Origin: Streptomyces sp. Ru72
GTDB lineage: Bacteria; Actinomycetota; Actinomycetes; Streptomycetales; Streptomycetaceae
DNA length: 64,000 bases
NCBI RefSeq assembly: GCF_002920635.1
Contig: NZ_PQSR01000011.1
Coordinates: 1 to 64,000, forward strand
Direction of reading: 5' to 3'
Shown here: one piece after another, positions 42,014 through 50,450 of the stretch
Numbering within the stretch: the stretch's first letter is position 1
How the letters are laid out: each line of letters opens with the position of its first letter
The notes under the pieces: generated by a model
What the model was told of the DNA's origin: nothing
The model's database searches: none
What the model saw: only the letters and a program-made list of their open reading frames with translations
Translations under genes and position numbers: made by a program

Positions 42014-42284
42014 TCTGCTCGAACTCGGTGCTCCGCTTCGCCGACGCACCCTCGCCGGGCAGTGCTGCAAAGCTGCCCTTGCCCTGGTGAGAGATCGCGT
42101 AGCCGTCCTCACGGAGCCGAGAGATCGCCTGCCGGGCCACGGTGCGCGACACGCCGTGCTTGGTCATCAGCTCCGCCTCTGAGGGCAGCTTGTCGCCCGG
42201 TGCGAGTTCCCCGTCTCGGATCTTGCGCTTGAACTCGTCGGCGATCTGCAAGTACGCGGCCCGCCCGGCGGTGAAGTCGGCCAT
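41913..42284 (-). CDS. GntR-family repressor, KorSA-like
   Basis: 123 residues: winged helix YLQIADEFKRKIRDGELAPGDKLPSEAELMTKHGVSRTVARQAI (as GntR), then only a coiled coil (FEQITEYLSEVRRDVRRLAERMDQLEDLV) with no ligand domain. In pSAM2, KorSA is a GntR repressor of transfer and activator genes, and this gene occupies the same place, divergent from the transfer operon. The palindrome at 42392-42408 in the shared promoter region is its likely operator. Confidence 0.85.
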   Translation of the reverse strand: MADFTAGRAAYLQIADEFKRKIRDGELAPGDKLPSEAELMTKHGVSRTVARQAISRLREDGYAISHQGKGSFAALPGEGASAKRSTEFEQITEYLSEVRRDVRRLAERMDQLEDLVRQQGQAR

Positions 42285-42350
42285 AGCCCCTCTCAGTGGT
42301 TGTCGTACCTAGTGCAGCACATCCCGCGCACGGGAGTCGAGACCAACCAC

Positions 42351-42408
42351 TTGACACACCAAGTAGTACAGGTCATTCTCTATCCAGAGACGACGTACTA
42401 AGTACGTC
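42351..42408 (+). promoter_or_regulatory. Transfer-operon promoter and GntR operator
   Basis: A -35 TTGACA (42351-42356) and a -10-like CATTCT (42374-42379) are 17 bp apart. Downstream lies the 17-bp perfect palindrome GACGTACT-A-AGTACGTC (42392-42408). Related half sites CAAGTAGT occur at 42360 and 42408. Repressor binding here would block transcription of the operon starting at 42435. Confidence 0.65.
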
Positions 42409-42434
42409 AAGTAGTCGATTCTAGGAGCGCACTC

Positions 42435-42791
42435 ATGCGTCAGATCCCCGTCGACACGAACGGCGCGACCCTGATGGTCGCCCAGCCCCCGCAGCCCAAG
42501 TACTCCGACCGGAAGACCCAGACGCGCGCCGTCGACACTCAGACCGGCGAGTTCCTGATGACGCTGGACCTGCTGTTCGTCATGAACGGCAACGCCGAGG
42601 TCATCACCGTGTCCGTGGGTGAGTCGGGCATCACCGGTGAGCTCACCATGGGCACCCCGGTCGGGCTGACCGGCCTGATCGCGCGGCCGTGGGAGAACGA
42701 GTTCAACGGCCAGAAGCGGCACGGGATCTCGTTCCGGGCGGTCGCGGTCACCTCGCTGGTCGCCGGCGCTGCGAAGCCGAAGGCGGCCTGA
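42435..42791 (+). CDS. Conserved AICE protein, first gene of the transfer operon
   Basis: 118 residues: MRQIPVDTNGATLMVAQPPQPKYSDRK, then LDLLFVMNGNAEVITVSVGE and GLTGLIARPWENEFNGQKRHGISFRA. A compact beta-rich protein of a type I know upstream of FtsK-like genes in Streptomyces integrative plasmids. Role unknown; perhaps DNA-binding in replication or transfer. A GGAG site precedes the ATG, and the translocase gene starts 2 bp after its stop. Confidence 0.6.
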   Translation: MRQIPVDTNGATLMVAQPPQPKYSDRKTQTRAVDTQTGEFLMTLDLLFVMNGNAEVITVSVGESGITGELTMGTPVGLTGLIARPWENEFNGQKRHGISFRAVAVTSLVAGAAKPKAA

Positions 42792-42793
42792 CC

Positions 42794-44149
42794 ATGACCT
42801 GGTCACTGGTCGCCTTGGTGCTGGTCGTCGCCGCTGCGGGTCTCCTGCGGTGGCGGCGCCCCGCCTGGTACTGGCTTACCTTCGGCGTCTCCCTCGCCGT
42901 GGTGCGGGTCCTCGTCCGGTACGCGTCCGTCATGGACGCCTGCGGGCTGACGGTCCCGCCCTCGCGCTGGCGCCTCACCCTGGCTCGGGCCACGAACCGA
43001 CCGGTCCCCGGTCCCCGCGCCCCGCGCATCCTGCGTCTGCGACCGACCCGAACCGGGCTGGTGCTGCGGCTCAAGCTCCGTCCCGGTCAGGACGCCTTCG
43101 ACGTGGCCGCCTCGTGTGACCGGCTGCGGCACTCGTTCGCCATGTACGGCGTCACCTCGCGGGAACTGCGTTCCGGCGTCGTGGAAGTGCGGATGACCGG
43201 CTACGACGTGCTCAAGCGGGTGCAGATGCCGGCCAAGGTCGACACCCGTCCGATGCGGGTCCCGGTCGCGCTGAGGGAAGACGGTGCGATCCACTACCGC
43301 GACTACCGAGCCGTGCCGCACGCGCTGACGCTCGGCGCCACAGAGTCCGGCAAGTCCGTCTATCAGCGCAACCTCGTGGCAGCACTCGCCCCGCAGCGGG
43401 TTGCCCTGGTCGGGATCGACTGCAAGCAGGGTGTGGAGCTGTTCCCGCTGGCTCGCCGGTTCTCCGCGCTGGCCGACAACCAGGACTCCGCCGCCGAACT
43501 CCTCGACGCCCTGGTGTCCCACATGGAGGACGTCTACCAGCTCATCCGCGCCGAACAGCGGATCACCGCTGACGTGCCGGATGCGGAGATAGCCGCCGAC
43601 ATCTGGGACCTGCCGGAAGACCTCCGCCCGGTGCCCATCGTGGTCCTGGTCGATGAGGTTGCCGAACTCGCCCTGTTCGCCACCAAGGAGGAAGAGAAGC
43701 GCCGGGACCGGATCATCACCGCCCTCGCCCGGCTCGCCCAACTCGGCCGCGCCGCCGGCATCTACCTGGAGATCTGCGGGCAGCGCTTCGGCTCCGAACT
43801 CGGCAAGGGCATCACCATGCTCCGCGCCCAGCTCACCGGCCGTACCGCCCACCGCGTCAACGACGAGTCCTCGGCGAACATGGCCTTCGGCGACATCGCC
43901 CCGGACGCTGTCCTCGCCGCGATCCAGATCCCCACCGACATGCCCGGCGTCGCCATCACCGGCGACTCGACCGGCGGCTGGGCCCGTATCCGTGCCCCGC
44001 ACACCTCCCTGCGCCAAGCCGTGAACACCTGCAACCGGTACGCCGCCCTGGCCCCGGACCTGCCCGCCCTGGCCCCCTTCCGGCCGGCGCTCGCGATGCC
44101 GACGCCGGTTGACGCCCCGGCCGTCGAGTCCATCCCGGCTACCGCCTGA
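42794..44149 (+). CDS. FtsK/SpoIIIE-type conjugal DNA translocase (TraSA-like)
   Basis: 451 residues. One or two N-terminal membrane helices (LVALVLVVAAAGLL; WYWLTFGVSLAVVRVLV), then a RecA-like motor with Walker A GATESGKS (about residue 182), LVGIDCKQGVELF, and Walker B IVVLVDEVAEL, then QLGRAAGIYLEICGQRF and LTGRTAHRVNDESSANM. Streptomyces Tra proteins form hexameric pores that pump double-stranded plasmid DNA between mycelial cells, and this single protein suffices for transfer. It is followed by the Spd genes for spread within the recipient. Confidence 0.9.
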   Translation: MTWSLVALVLVVAAAGLLRWRRPAWYWLTFGVSLAVVRVLVRYASVMDACGLTVPPSRWRLTLARATNRPVPGPRAPRILRLRPTRTGLVLRLKLRPGQDAFDVAASCDRLRHSFAMYGVTSRELRSGVVEVRMTGYDVLKRVQMPAKVDTRPMRVPVALREDGAIHYRDYRAVPHALTLGATESGKSVYQRNLVAALAPQRVALVGIDCKQGVELFPLARRFSALADNQDSAAELLDALVSHMEDVYQLIRAEQRITADVPDAEIAADIWDLPEDLRPVPIVVLVDEVAELALFATKEEEKRRDRIITALARLAQLGRAAGIYLEICGQRFGSELGKGITMLRAQLTGRTAHRVNDESSANMAFGDIAPDAVLAAIQIPTDMPGVAITGDSTGGWARIRAPHTSLRQAVNTCNRYAALAPDLPALAPFRPALAMPTPVDAPAVESIPATA

Positions 44150-44231
44150 TCCCTCCCGCTCCACGGCTGGCGCGACCGCATCGCGTCAGGTCCCTACCCG
44201 AGCCATGCCCGAAGAAGGGAGATCGCCCGCC

Positions 44232-44438
44232 ATGTGCCCCGACTGCGAGGACTTCACCCGCACCGTGGTGATGCTCGGCGACCTGGCCCTGTACGCCGAC
44301 AGGACCGGCGCTGACCAGGACTTCATCGACACCGTGGGCCCGTGCCTGGCCGCATCGCTGCCCGAGCCCCCACCCGGCACCTTCCCGCCCGGCTACGACC
44401 CGAACGAGGGCCCCGAGTACCCCGGCGAGGGGTGGTGA
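44232..44438 (+). CDS. Small AICE protein with CxxC
   Basis: 68 residues, MCPDCEDFTRTVVMLGDLALYADRTG, then a Pro/Gly-rich tail. ATG 44232 follows AAGGGAG. The N-terminal CPDC may bind a metal. Position in the transfer operon is the only clue to its function. Confidence 0.6.
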   Translation: MCPDCEDFTRTVVMLGDLALYADRTGADQDFIDTVGPCLAASLPEPPPGTFPPGYDPNEGPEYPGEGW

Positions 44439-44440
44439 CC

Positions 44441-44626
44441 GTGCCGACCGCGAAGAAGCCCGCCGCTCGCCGCAAGCCCCGGCCGAAGCCGTGCCCCGAC
44501 TGCAACGGCACCGGCGAGATCACCGAAACCGTCCGGGTCGGCGCCCGTAAGGGCCGCGCCACCGACGACCGGCAGACCGGCCTGTGCCTGACCTGCTGGG
44601 GATCCGGCGAAGCACCCACCGACTGA
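44441..44626 (+). CDS. Small zinc-knuckle protein (DnaJ-like CxxCxG)
   Basis: 61 residues, GTG start with GAGGGG 9 bp upstream. A lysine/proline-rich head is followed by CPDCNGTGEI and CLTCWGSGEA, two CxxCxGxG motifs as in the DnaJ zinc finger. Likely a structural zinc protein; such small proteins recur in AICE transfer operons. Confidence 0.65.
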   Translation: MPTAKKPAARRKPRPKPCPDCNGTGEITETVRVGARKGRATDDRQTGLCLTCWGSGEAPTD

Positions 44627-44700
44627 ACCCGCCGGGGCGGGGCGGCCGGACCTCGATCCCCGCCCCACCCCTGGCCCAACCCGCAAAGGGAGGTGACGAC

Positions 44701-45384
44701 ATGACCCGCTCGATCCGCCCGGACGCCGTCCTCGTACAGGCCGTTATCGCCGGTGCCCTGTCCTTCGCCCACCTTCACGACCTGGCCTCCGCCGCCGGAC
44801 AGTCCGGCTGGAAGGCATGGGCCTACCCGATCTCGGTTGACCTGCTCCTGGTCGCCGCCTGGCGTCGGCTGCGCAACAACGGCCCGTCTCGGCTGGCCTG
44901 GTGCTGGTTCCTGATCGCGCTGTTCGCCTCGCTCGGCGCCAACGTCGCCACCGCCGGCTTCCTCGACCTGGCCAACCCGCCCGCGCTGCTCCGCCTCGGC
45001 ATCGCCGGATGGCCCGCGCTCGCCTTCCTCGGTGGCACCCTGCTCGCCCACTCGGCTGGCGATCCCGCAGCGGTAACGGCGGCTGCTGCCCCGGCCACCG
45101 GTCCGGCCCCCGAGCCCGCCCCTGAACCGGAGCCCGCTCGGGAGCCGGTCACCGCTGCTGACGACACCCCGGCGCTACCTGCCGCTGACCCGGCCCCCGC
45201 TCCCGCTTCGGCTCCCGCACCCGCGCCCGAGGTAGCGGTCCCGGCTCCGCTGGTCGCTCACGCGCGCAAGGTCGCCGCCGACCACGAAGCCCGTACCGGC
45301 TCCCCGATCGACACCGACACCCTGCGCGCCCGCCTCGGCGTCCCCGCGCCCATGGCCGACGCCATCGCCGCCCAACTCGCCTGA
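44701..45384 (+). CDS. SpdB-like spread protein (DUF2637-type)
   Basis: 227 residues. Four hydrophobic helices in the first 120 residues (VLVQAVIAGALSFAHLHDLA; AWAYPISVDLLLVAAW; LAWCWFLIALFASLGANV; GWPALAFLGGTLLAHSA), then an Ala/Pro-rich linker and a C-terminal helix-turn-helix-like segment (SPIDTDTLRARLGVPAPMAD). It matches the DUF2637/SpdB group, needed for intramycelial spreading of Streptomyces elements. Very good ribosome site (AAGGGAGGTGA). Confidence 0.85.
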   Translation: MTRSIRPDAVLVQAVIAGALSFAHLHDLASAAGQSGWKAWAYPISVDLLLVAAWRRLRNNGPSRLAWCWFLIALFASLGANVATAGFLDLANPPALLRLGIAGWPALAFLGGTLLAHSAGDPAAVTAAAAPATGPAPEPAPEPEPAREPVTAADDTPALPAADPAPAPASAPAPAPEVAVPAPLVAHARKVAADHEARTGSPIDTDTLRARLGVPAPMADAIAAQLA

Positions 45385-45402
45385 CAGACAAGGAGTTCAG
45401 CC

Positions 45403-45594
45403 ATGCCCATGCGCGACTTCTTCCACTCCGTGATGCAGATCGGTCCGGTCCAGATCGGCACCCACCGCGACCGCCACGGCCAGACCAAGCACGCCGCCGT
45501 GTGTACCTCCGACGACTGCGGCTGGTCCGCCGACTACTCCAGCCAGTCCGCCGCCCAGCTCGCCGCCCGCACCCACCGCTGCCGCGTCCGCTAG
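45403..45594 (+). CDS. Mobile element transfer protein (SpdA-like)
   Basis: 63 residues: MPMRDFFHSVMQIGPVQIGT, RDRHGQTKHAAVCTSDDCGW, SADYSSQSAAQLAARTHRC. Short proteins with this IGPVQIGT...H...C...CGxSADY...AA..AArTHRC pattern are annotated as mobile element transfer proteins in Streptomyces AICEs. The Cys/His set may bind zinc. Confidence 0.8.
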   Translation: MPMRDFFHSVMQIGPVQIGTHRDRHGQTKHAAVCTSDDCGWSADYSSQSAAQLAARTHRCRVR

Positions 45595-45606
45595 GAGTCC
45601 ACCGCC

Positions 45607-45762
45607 ATGCAGGTTCCCCTTTGGTTCGCGCTGCTCGTCGTCGGCTACCTCGGCGTCAAGCTCATCCGCCCGCCGGCCTGGCTCATCGCCGTCCTCCTGC
45701 TCGGCGGCTTCCTTCTCGCTGACAGCGTCCTGGCCCCGGCCATCAACGGTCTGATCAAGTAA
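45607..45762 (+). CDS. Tiny membrane protein (SpdC-like)
   Basis: 51 residues, almost entirely two hydrophobic helices (LWFALLVVGYLGVKLI; WLIAVLLLGGFLLADSVLA). It starts 12 bp after the preceding gene with AGGAG upstream. Size and place correspond to the small hydrophobic spread proteins of pSAM2. Confidence 0.65.
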   Translation: MQVPLWFALLVVGYLGVKLIRPPAWLIAVLLLGGFLLADSVLAPAINGLIK

Positions 45763-45785
45763 CGCCCCCGGAAGGGAGTCCCAAC

Positions 45786-46103
45786 ATGCTCCGCCCGAAG
45801 ATCCCGACCATGCCCACCCCGACCGGGCACGTCACCCCGCCAGCCCCCGTCGAGCCGACCGCCGTCCTTCCCAGCCTCCAGACCCCGCTGGCCGCCCCCA
45901 CGGCCCCGGCGCCGTCCCGTCCGGTGGTCCAGCTCACCCCCGGCACCGTGCTCGCCCTCGTCGGCGGCGGCACCGCCGTCGTCCTGGTCGTCGGCGCCGT
46001 CCTCGTCTCCATGCTCCTGGCGGTCGCCATCACCGGCGCCTCGGTCGCCGTCGTCGCCGTCGTCCTGCGCTCGCTGCTCGCCTCCGAGACCAAGCGGCGC
46101 TGA
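45786..46103 (+). CDS. SpdD-like membrane protein
   Basis: 105 residues: a Pro/Thr-rich N-terminal half (PTPTGHVTPPAPVEPT), then a long hydrophobic region VLALVGGGTAVVLVVGAVLV and LAVAITGASVAVVAVVLRSL. It resembles the SpdD proteins of Streptomyces plasmids. GGAAGGGAG precedes the ATG. Confidence 0.7.
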   Translation: MLRPKIPTMPTPTGHVTPPAPVEPTAVLPSLQTPLAAPTAPAPSRPVVQLTPGTVLALVGGGTAVVLVVGAVLVSMLLAVAITGASVAVVAVVLRSLLASETKRR

Positions 46104-46194
46104 CCGGCTCCCGGAGCGGCCTCAACCGCCAAGTTTCCGCCGCTCCGGGCGCCTCCCCTTCCCGATCCAACGGACCAGAAAGGCACGGCCCATC

Positions 46195-46374
46195 ATGCCC
46201 CAGAGCATCCCGAACCTGCCGATCTGCCGCGACTGCGACGGCTTCGCCTCCGTCGCCATCGACACCGGCACCCGTCACGCCGACGGCACCCGCGTCACCC
46301 TCCGCGTCGACTGCCCGACCTGCAAGGGCACTGGCCACACCCTCCGCGCCTCCCTCGTCCGCGTCGGGAGGTGA
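46195..46374 (+). CDS. Small zinc-knuckle protein
   Basis: 59 residues with LPICRDCDGFASVAID and VDCPTCKGTGHT, again two CxxC units with the DnaJ-like CxGxG spacing. Its last codons contain the ribosome site (GGGAGGTGA) of the methyltransferase gene that follows, implying translational coupling. Confidence 0.6.
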   Translation: MPQSIPNLPICRDCDGFASVAIDTGTRHADGTRVTLRVDCPTCKGTGHTLRASLVRVGR

Positions 46375-46379
46375 CCCGA

Positions 46380-47435
46380 GTGACCGTCCTCGACCTCTTC
46401 GCCGGCCCCGGCGGCTGGTCCGAGGGACTGCGCGCCCTCGGCCTGACCGACATCGGTATCGAGATCGACCCTGCCGTCTGCACCACCCGCGCCGCCGCCG
46501 GACATACCACCATCCGCGCCGACGTCGCCGCCTACCCCACCGCTCCTCTCCGCGGGAAGGTGACGGGGCTGATCGGCTCCCCGCCCTGCCAGACCTTCAG
46601 CGCCGCCGGCCTGCGCGCCGGGAACACCGACCTGCCCCTGTGCCACCAGGCCCTTGACGACCTCGCCCGCGGGAGGGACACCCGCGCCGTGCTCCGTGCC
46701 GCCTGCGTCGACCCGCGCTCCCTGCTGGTCGTCGAGCCGCTGCGCTACGCCCTCGACCTGCGCCCCGACTGGATCACCCTGGAGGAAGTCCCCGCAGTGC
46801 TGCCGCTGTTCGAGCACACCGCCCGCCTCCTGGCGGGCATTGGCTACTCAACGTGGACCGGCGTTCTCAACGCTGCTAACTTCGGCCTTGCCCAGACCCG
46901 CCGCCGCGCCTTCCTGGTCGCCTCCCGTACCCGCCCGGCCACGCCCCCGGAGCCCACCCACGCTGACGGCGGCACCCCTGCTGACCTCTTCGGTGACGGG
47001 CTCTCGCCCTGGCGGACCATGCTCGATGTCCTGGGCTGCCCGCCCGCTCTCGTCGTCACTCGCGGGAACCACACCACCGGCGGCAGCACCTTCCCCACGA
47101 CCGGCCCGTCCTGGGCGGTCACCGGCCGCGCCCGGTCCTGGCTGCTCAAGGTCGGCAACCGCCCGGCCGCCACCCGCCGCCGCCTCGACCAGCCCGCCCC
47201 GACGCTGCTGTTCGGCAAGGCCCTGAACGACGTGTCCTGGATCGACTCCGAGGGCACCCCTATCCGCCGCCTCGCGGTCCATGAGGCTGCGGTCCTCCAG
47301 GGCTTCCCCGCCCCCTACCCGTGGGCCGGCTCACGCACCAAGCAGTTCGAGCAGATCGGCAACGCCGTCCCCCCGCCGCTCGCCACCGCGCTCCTGAGGC
47401 CCCTCGTCCCGGCCGCGCTGGAGGTGGCTGCGTGA
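46380..47435 (+). CDS. DNA (cytosine-5-)-methyltransferase of the AICE backbone
   Basis: 351 residues. Motifs: I VLDLFAGPGGWSEGL, IV GSPPCQTFSAAG (catalytic Cys), VI TLEEVPAV (usual ENV replaced by EEV), VIII AQTRRRAFLVAS, X FEQIGNAVPPPLATALL. It is high-GC like the transfer operon, has no linked nuclease and overlaps repSA by 4 bp (GTGA). A role in protecting the element from restriction in a recipient is inferred. GTG 46380 is chosen because GGGAGG lies 8-9 bp upstream; GTG 46371 in the same frame would add three residues. Confidence 0.9.
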   Translation: MTVLDLFAGPGGWSEGLRALGLTDIGIEIDPAVCTTRAAAGHTTIRADVAAYPTAPLRGKVTGLIGSPPCQTFSAAGLRAGNTDLPLCHQALDDLARGRDTRAVLRAACVDPRSLLVVEPLRYALDLRPDWITLEEVPAVLPLFEHTARLLAGIGYSTWTGVLNAANFGLAQTRRRAFLVASRTRPATPPEPTHADGGTPADLFGDGLSPWRTMLDVLGCPPALVVTRGNHTTGGSTFPTTGPSWAVTGRARSWLLKVGNRPAATRRRLDQPAPTLLFGKALNDVSWIDSEGTPIRRLAVHEAAVLQGFPAPYPWAGSRTKQFEQIGNAVPPPLATALLRPLVPAALEVAA

Positions 47436-48805
47436 GCGACACCGCGACCTTCGCGGGCCTGGACCCGGTCACCCTGGGGGACCTCCTCCGGGTGGCCGGG
47501 CTCCCCGGCTTCGACCGCTGGCAGGACCAGATCAAGCGCACCGGCGGTTGCTCCGACCCGATCCACCTGCGTGGCTGGGTCGTCCACAAGGACAAGGTCA
47601 CCGGGGAGACCCTGCACCGCTACAGCACCGAGAATGAGCCCGGCGGACGGCTCCGGGTCGCCTGCGGCAACCGCCGGGCCTCCCGTTGCCCCGCCTGCGC
47701 CTGGACCTACGCCGGTGACACCTACCACCTGATCCGCGCCGGGCTCGCCGGCGACCCAGACAAGGACATCCCCGCCACCGTCCGGGATCACCCGCGGGTG
47801 TTCGCCACCTTCACCGCGCCCTCGTTCGGCCCGGTCCACAACCGGCCCGACCGTGGCGCCTGCCGCTGCGGCGCTCGCCACCCCGCCGACGACTCCGCCC
47901 TGGGCACGGCGCTCGATCCGGGCACGTACGACTACGCCGGCGCGGTGCTGTTCAACAACCACGCGGGTGAGCTGTGGATGCGCACCATCAACCGGCTCCG
48001 CCGTGAGATCGCCAAGCGGGCCGGGCTGACACAGCGCGAACTCGCCGAGGTCTGCCGGCTGTCCTACGGCAAGGTTGCCGAGTTCCAGAAGCGGGGCGCC
48101 GTCCACTTCCATGCCGTGATCCGCCTCGACGGCCCGGACGGAGCCGACTCCGCCCCGCCGTCCTGGGCCACCACCGACCTGCTCACTGACGCCATCCGCG
48201 CCGCCGCCGCGCATCCATACAGCCGCGTCAGCGTCCCCGCCGCCGGCGACCAACCCGCCCGCACCTTCCAGTGGGGCCGACAGCTCGACGTCCGGCCCAT
48301 CAAGGCGTTCGGTGACGGCTCCGACCTCACCGAACAGGCGGTCGCCTCCTACGTGGCCAAGTACGCCACCAAGGCGGCCGAGAACACGGGCACCCTGGAC
48401 CGACGCATCGGCGAACTCGCCGAACTCGACCGCCACGGCGTCCCCGATCACGCCCGGCGTCTGATCACCGCGTGCCGAGACCTGGATGAGCTGTACCCGA
48501 ACCGGCGCCTGTGGGCTTGGGCTCACATGCTCGGCTTCCGCGGGCACTTTTCGTCCAAGTCGCGCCGCTACTCGACCACGCTCGGCGCCCTCCGTCAGGC
48601 ACGCGCCGACTTCCGTGCCGCGCAGGAACGTGAAGCGCTCGGTCTGGACGACATCGAGCCTGACACCGTCCTCGTCCTCGCTGACTGGCAGTACGCCGGC
48701 CACGGCCACACCCCCGGCGAATCCGCCCTAGCCGCCTCGATCCGCCGGGACATCGAACTCAACCGCGAAACCGCACGCGAAGCCTTGGAAGGAGAACTGG
48801 CGTGA
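47432..48805 (+). CDS. repSA: Rolling-circle replication initiator, RepSA-like
   Basis: 457 residues, GTG start. The N-terminal zinc-like part has ACGNRRASRCPACAWTYAGD and ACRCGARHPADD. The metal-binding HUH-type motif is VHFHAVIRLDG (about residue 227), and the tyrosine region is YVAKYATK (Tyr307 and Tyr311). It should nick the element's double-strand origin and drive rolling-circle replication after excision, as RepSA of pSAM2 does. It overlaps both the methyltransferase upstream and xis downstream by 4 bp, so rep-xis-int form one coupled unit. Confidence 0.88.
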   Translation: MSDTATFAGLDPVTLGDLLRVAGLPGFDRWQDQIKRTGGCSDPIHLRGWVVHKDKVTGETLHRYSTENEPGGRLRVACGNRRASRCPACAWTYAGDTYHLIRAGLAGDPDKDIPATVRDHPRVFATFTAPSFGPVHNRPDRGACRCGARHPADDSALGTALDPGTYDYAGAVLFNNHAGELWMRTINRLRREIAKRAGLTQRELAEVCRLSYGKVAEFQKRGAVHFHAVIRLDGPDGADSAPPSWATTDLLTDAIRAAAAHPYSRVSVPAAGDQPARTFQWGRQLDVRPIKAFGDGSDLTEQAVASYVAKYATKAAENTGTLDRRIGELAELDRHGVPDHARRLITACRDLDELYPNRRLWAWAHMLGFRGHFSSKSRRYSTTLGALRQARADFRAAQEREALGLDDIEPDTVLVLADWQYAGHGHTPGESALAASIRRDIELNRETAREALEGELA

Positions 48806-48990
48806 AAGACGAGCTGATGACCGTTCCGGAAATCCTCGCCGAACTCAAAGGGGTATCACGCCGGACCTTCTACCGCTGGCGAGAATTGGGGCAGGCTCCG
48901 CGAGCTTTCAAGCTGCCCAATGGCGAACTGCGGGTGTGGCGCAGCGACTTCACGGCGTGGCTGAACAGTCGGGAGAGGGCAGCGGCGTGA
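48802..48990 (+). CDS. xis: Excisionase (Xis), MerR/HTH_17-type
   Basis: 62 residues, GTG start. LMTVPEILAELKGVSRRTFY, then RWRELGQAP and LPNGELRVWRSDFTAWL, is the winged-helix of small AICE excisionases. It bends attachment-site DNA to favour excision by Int. It is coupled to repSA and int by 4-bp overlaps. Confidence 0.88.
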   Translation: MKDELMTVPEILAELKGVSRRTFYRWRELGQAPRAFKLPNGELRVWRSDFTAWLNSRERAAA

Positions 48991-50360
48991 AGTCACTCGA
49001 CGTGAAGGTCTGGGGAGTCCGGAAAAGGAACACCAAGAAGCCGTCCTATGACGTTAGGTGGATCGTCTCCGGGAACGTTTTCTCCGAACAGTTCCGCACC
49101 AAGGGACTCGCGGACAACTACCGTTCCAAGCTCCTGCGTGCAATGCGCGACGGCGAGGAGTTCGACGCAGCTACCGGGCTGCCGGGCTCGATGGTCGAAA
49201 AGGCGCCCACGATGACGTGGTATGCCTTCGCTTTGAAGTACCTCGCCATGAAATGGCCGCACGCTGCGCCGAACACCCGCGACGGGATCAACGAGTCGTT
49301 GACCGCTGTCACCGTGGCGCTCCTCGACGATCGTCCTGGGCGGCCGGCCGATGACCTCCTCAGGAAGGCGCTTCGTAACTGGGCTTTCGTCCTTCCCGGC
49401 CCGGACGACCGTGAGTTGCCGACCGAGATCGCGAACACCCTGCATTGGGTGGCCAAGGCATCGCGCCCTCTCTCGGACCTCGCCGACGCGGCGGTCGGCA
49501 GGGCCGTCCTGGACTCCCTGAAGCTCAAGCTCGACGGAACGGCGGCTGCGGCAGAAACCGTACGGCGCAAGCGGCGCACTCTGGTCAATGCCATGCACTA
49601 CGCGGTGGATCTCGGCGAGTTCAAAGAGAACCCGATCACTGCGGTTCGCTGGAAGAAACCGAAGGTGGTCAAGGAAGTAGATCCCCGAGTAGTGGCGAAC
49701 CCCGAACAGGCTCGTGCTCTGCTGACTGCGGTCTCGTACGTCGGCGGATATGGCCGTGCGCGCGGCCGACGACTTGTCGGCTTCTTCGCCTGCATGTACT
49801 ACGGCGCCCTTCGCCCCGCTGAGGCTGTCGGCCTCAAAGAGGCAGACCTGAAACTGCCTGAAGCGGGCTGGGGAACGGCTCTGCTGAATCGCACCCGCCC
49901 CAGCGTCGGCAAGCGATGGACCGACTCTGGCGAGACGCATGACGATCGCGGACTCAAGAACCGGCCCGTCGAAGAGGTCCGGCCCGTGCCGATCCCGCCG
50001 CAGCTCGTGGCGATTCTCCGAGATCACCTCGACACGTTCGGAACTGCCAAGGACGGGCGGCTGTTCACGAACGAGCGCGGGGGAGTGGTCGGCTCGTCTA
50101 CGTACTACCGCGTGTGGCAGGAGGCTCGCGCGCTGGCTCTTCCGCCGGCCGTTGTTGCCTCGCCGCTCGCCGCCCGTCCGTACGACCTGCGGCACTCGGC
50201 GCTGTCGACCTGGCTCAACTCCGGCGTCGACGCGACCGAGGTCGCCGAGCGTGCAGGCAACAGCGTCGAGGTCCTGCTGAGCCGCTACGCGAAGTGCATC
50301 GACGGTCGGCAGGAGATCGCCAACCGCAAGATCGAAGAGCTGTTGCGCGAGTACGAGTAA
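48987..50360 (+). CDS. int: Site-specific tyrosine integrase
   Basis: 457 residues, GTG start. An N-terminal arm-binding region (FSEQFRTKGLADNYRSKLL), a SAM-like core-binding domain (about 65-215) and a catalytic domain with Arg in GALRPAEAVGL, His-x-x-Arg in YDLRHSALSTW and Tyr in LLSRYAKCIDG. It catalyses recombination between attP and the tRNA-Arg attB. The 40-bp core begins 223 bp after its stop, the usual int-attP proximity. Confidence 0.95.
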   Translation: MKSLDVKVWGVRKRNTKKPSYDVRWIVSGNVFSEQFRTKGLADNYRSKLLRAMRDGEEFDAATGLPGSMVEKAPTMTWYAFALKYLAMKWPHAAPNTRDGINESLTAVTVALLDDRPGRPADDLLRKALRNWAFVLPGPDDRELPTEIANTLHWVAKASRPLSDLADAAVGRAVLDSLKLKLDGTAAAAETVRRKRRTLVNAMHYAVDLGEFKENPITAVRWKKPKVVKEVDPRVVANPEQARALLTAVSYVGGYGRARGRRLVGFFACMYYGALRPAEAVGLKEADLKLPEAGWGTALLNRTRPSVGKRWTDSGETHDDRGLKNRPVEEVRPVPIPPQLVAILRDHLDTFGTAKDGRLFTNERGGVVGSSTYYRVWQEARALALPPAVVASPLAARPYDLRHSALSTWLNSGVDATEVAERAGNSVEVLLSRYAKCIDGRQEIANRKIEELLREYE

Positions 50361-50385
50361 TCCCACGCGCGCTGTACGAGGCTTC

Positions 50386-50411
50386 AGGCCCCTGGATCCG
50401 TCCGGGGGCCT
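50386..50411 (+). terminator. Terminator after int
   Basis: AGGCCCC / GGGGCCT with a 12-nt loop, 26 bp after the integrase stop, followed by TTCG. Ends the rep-xis-int unit before the att site. Confidence 0.65.
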
Positions 50412-50450
50412 TCGCCGTTTCCGGGGCTGACCAGGGCCAATGCCCCAAGA

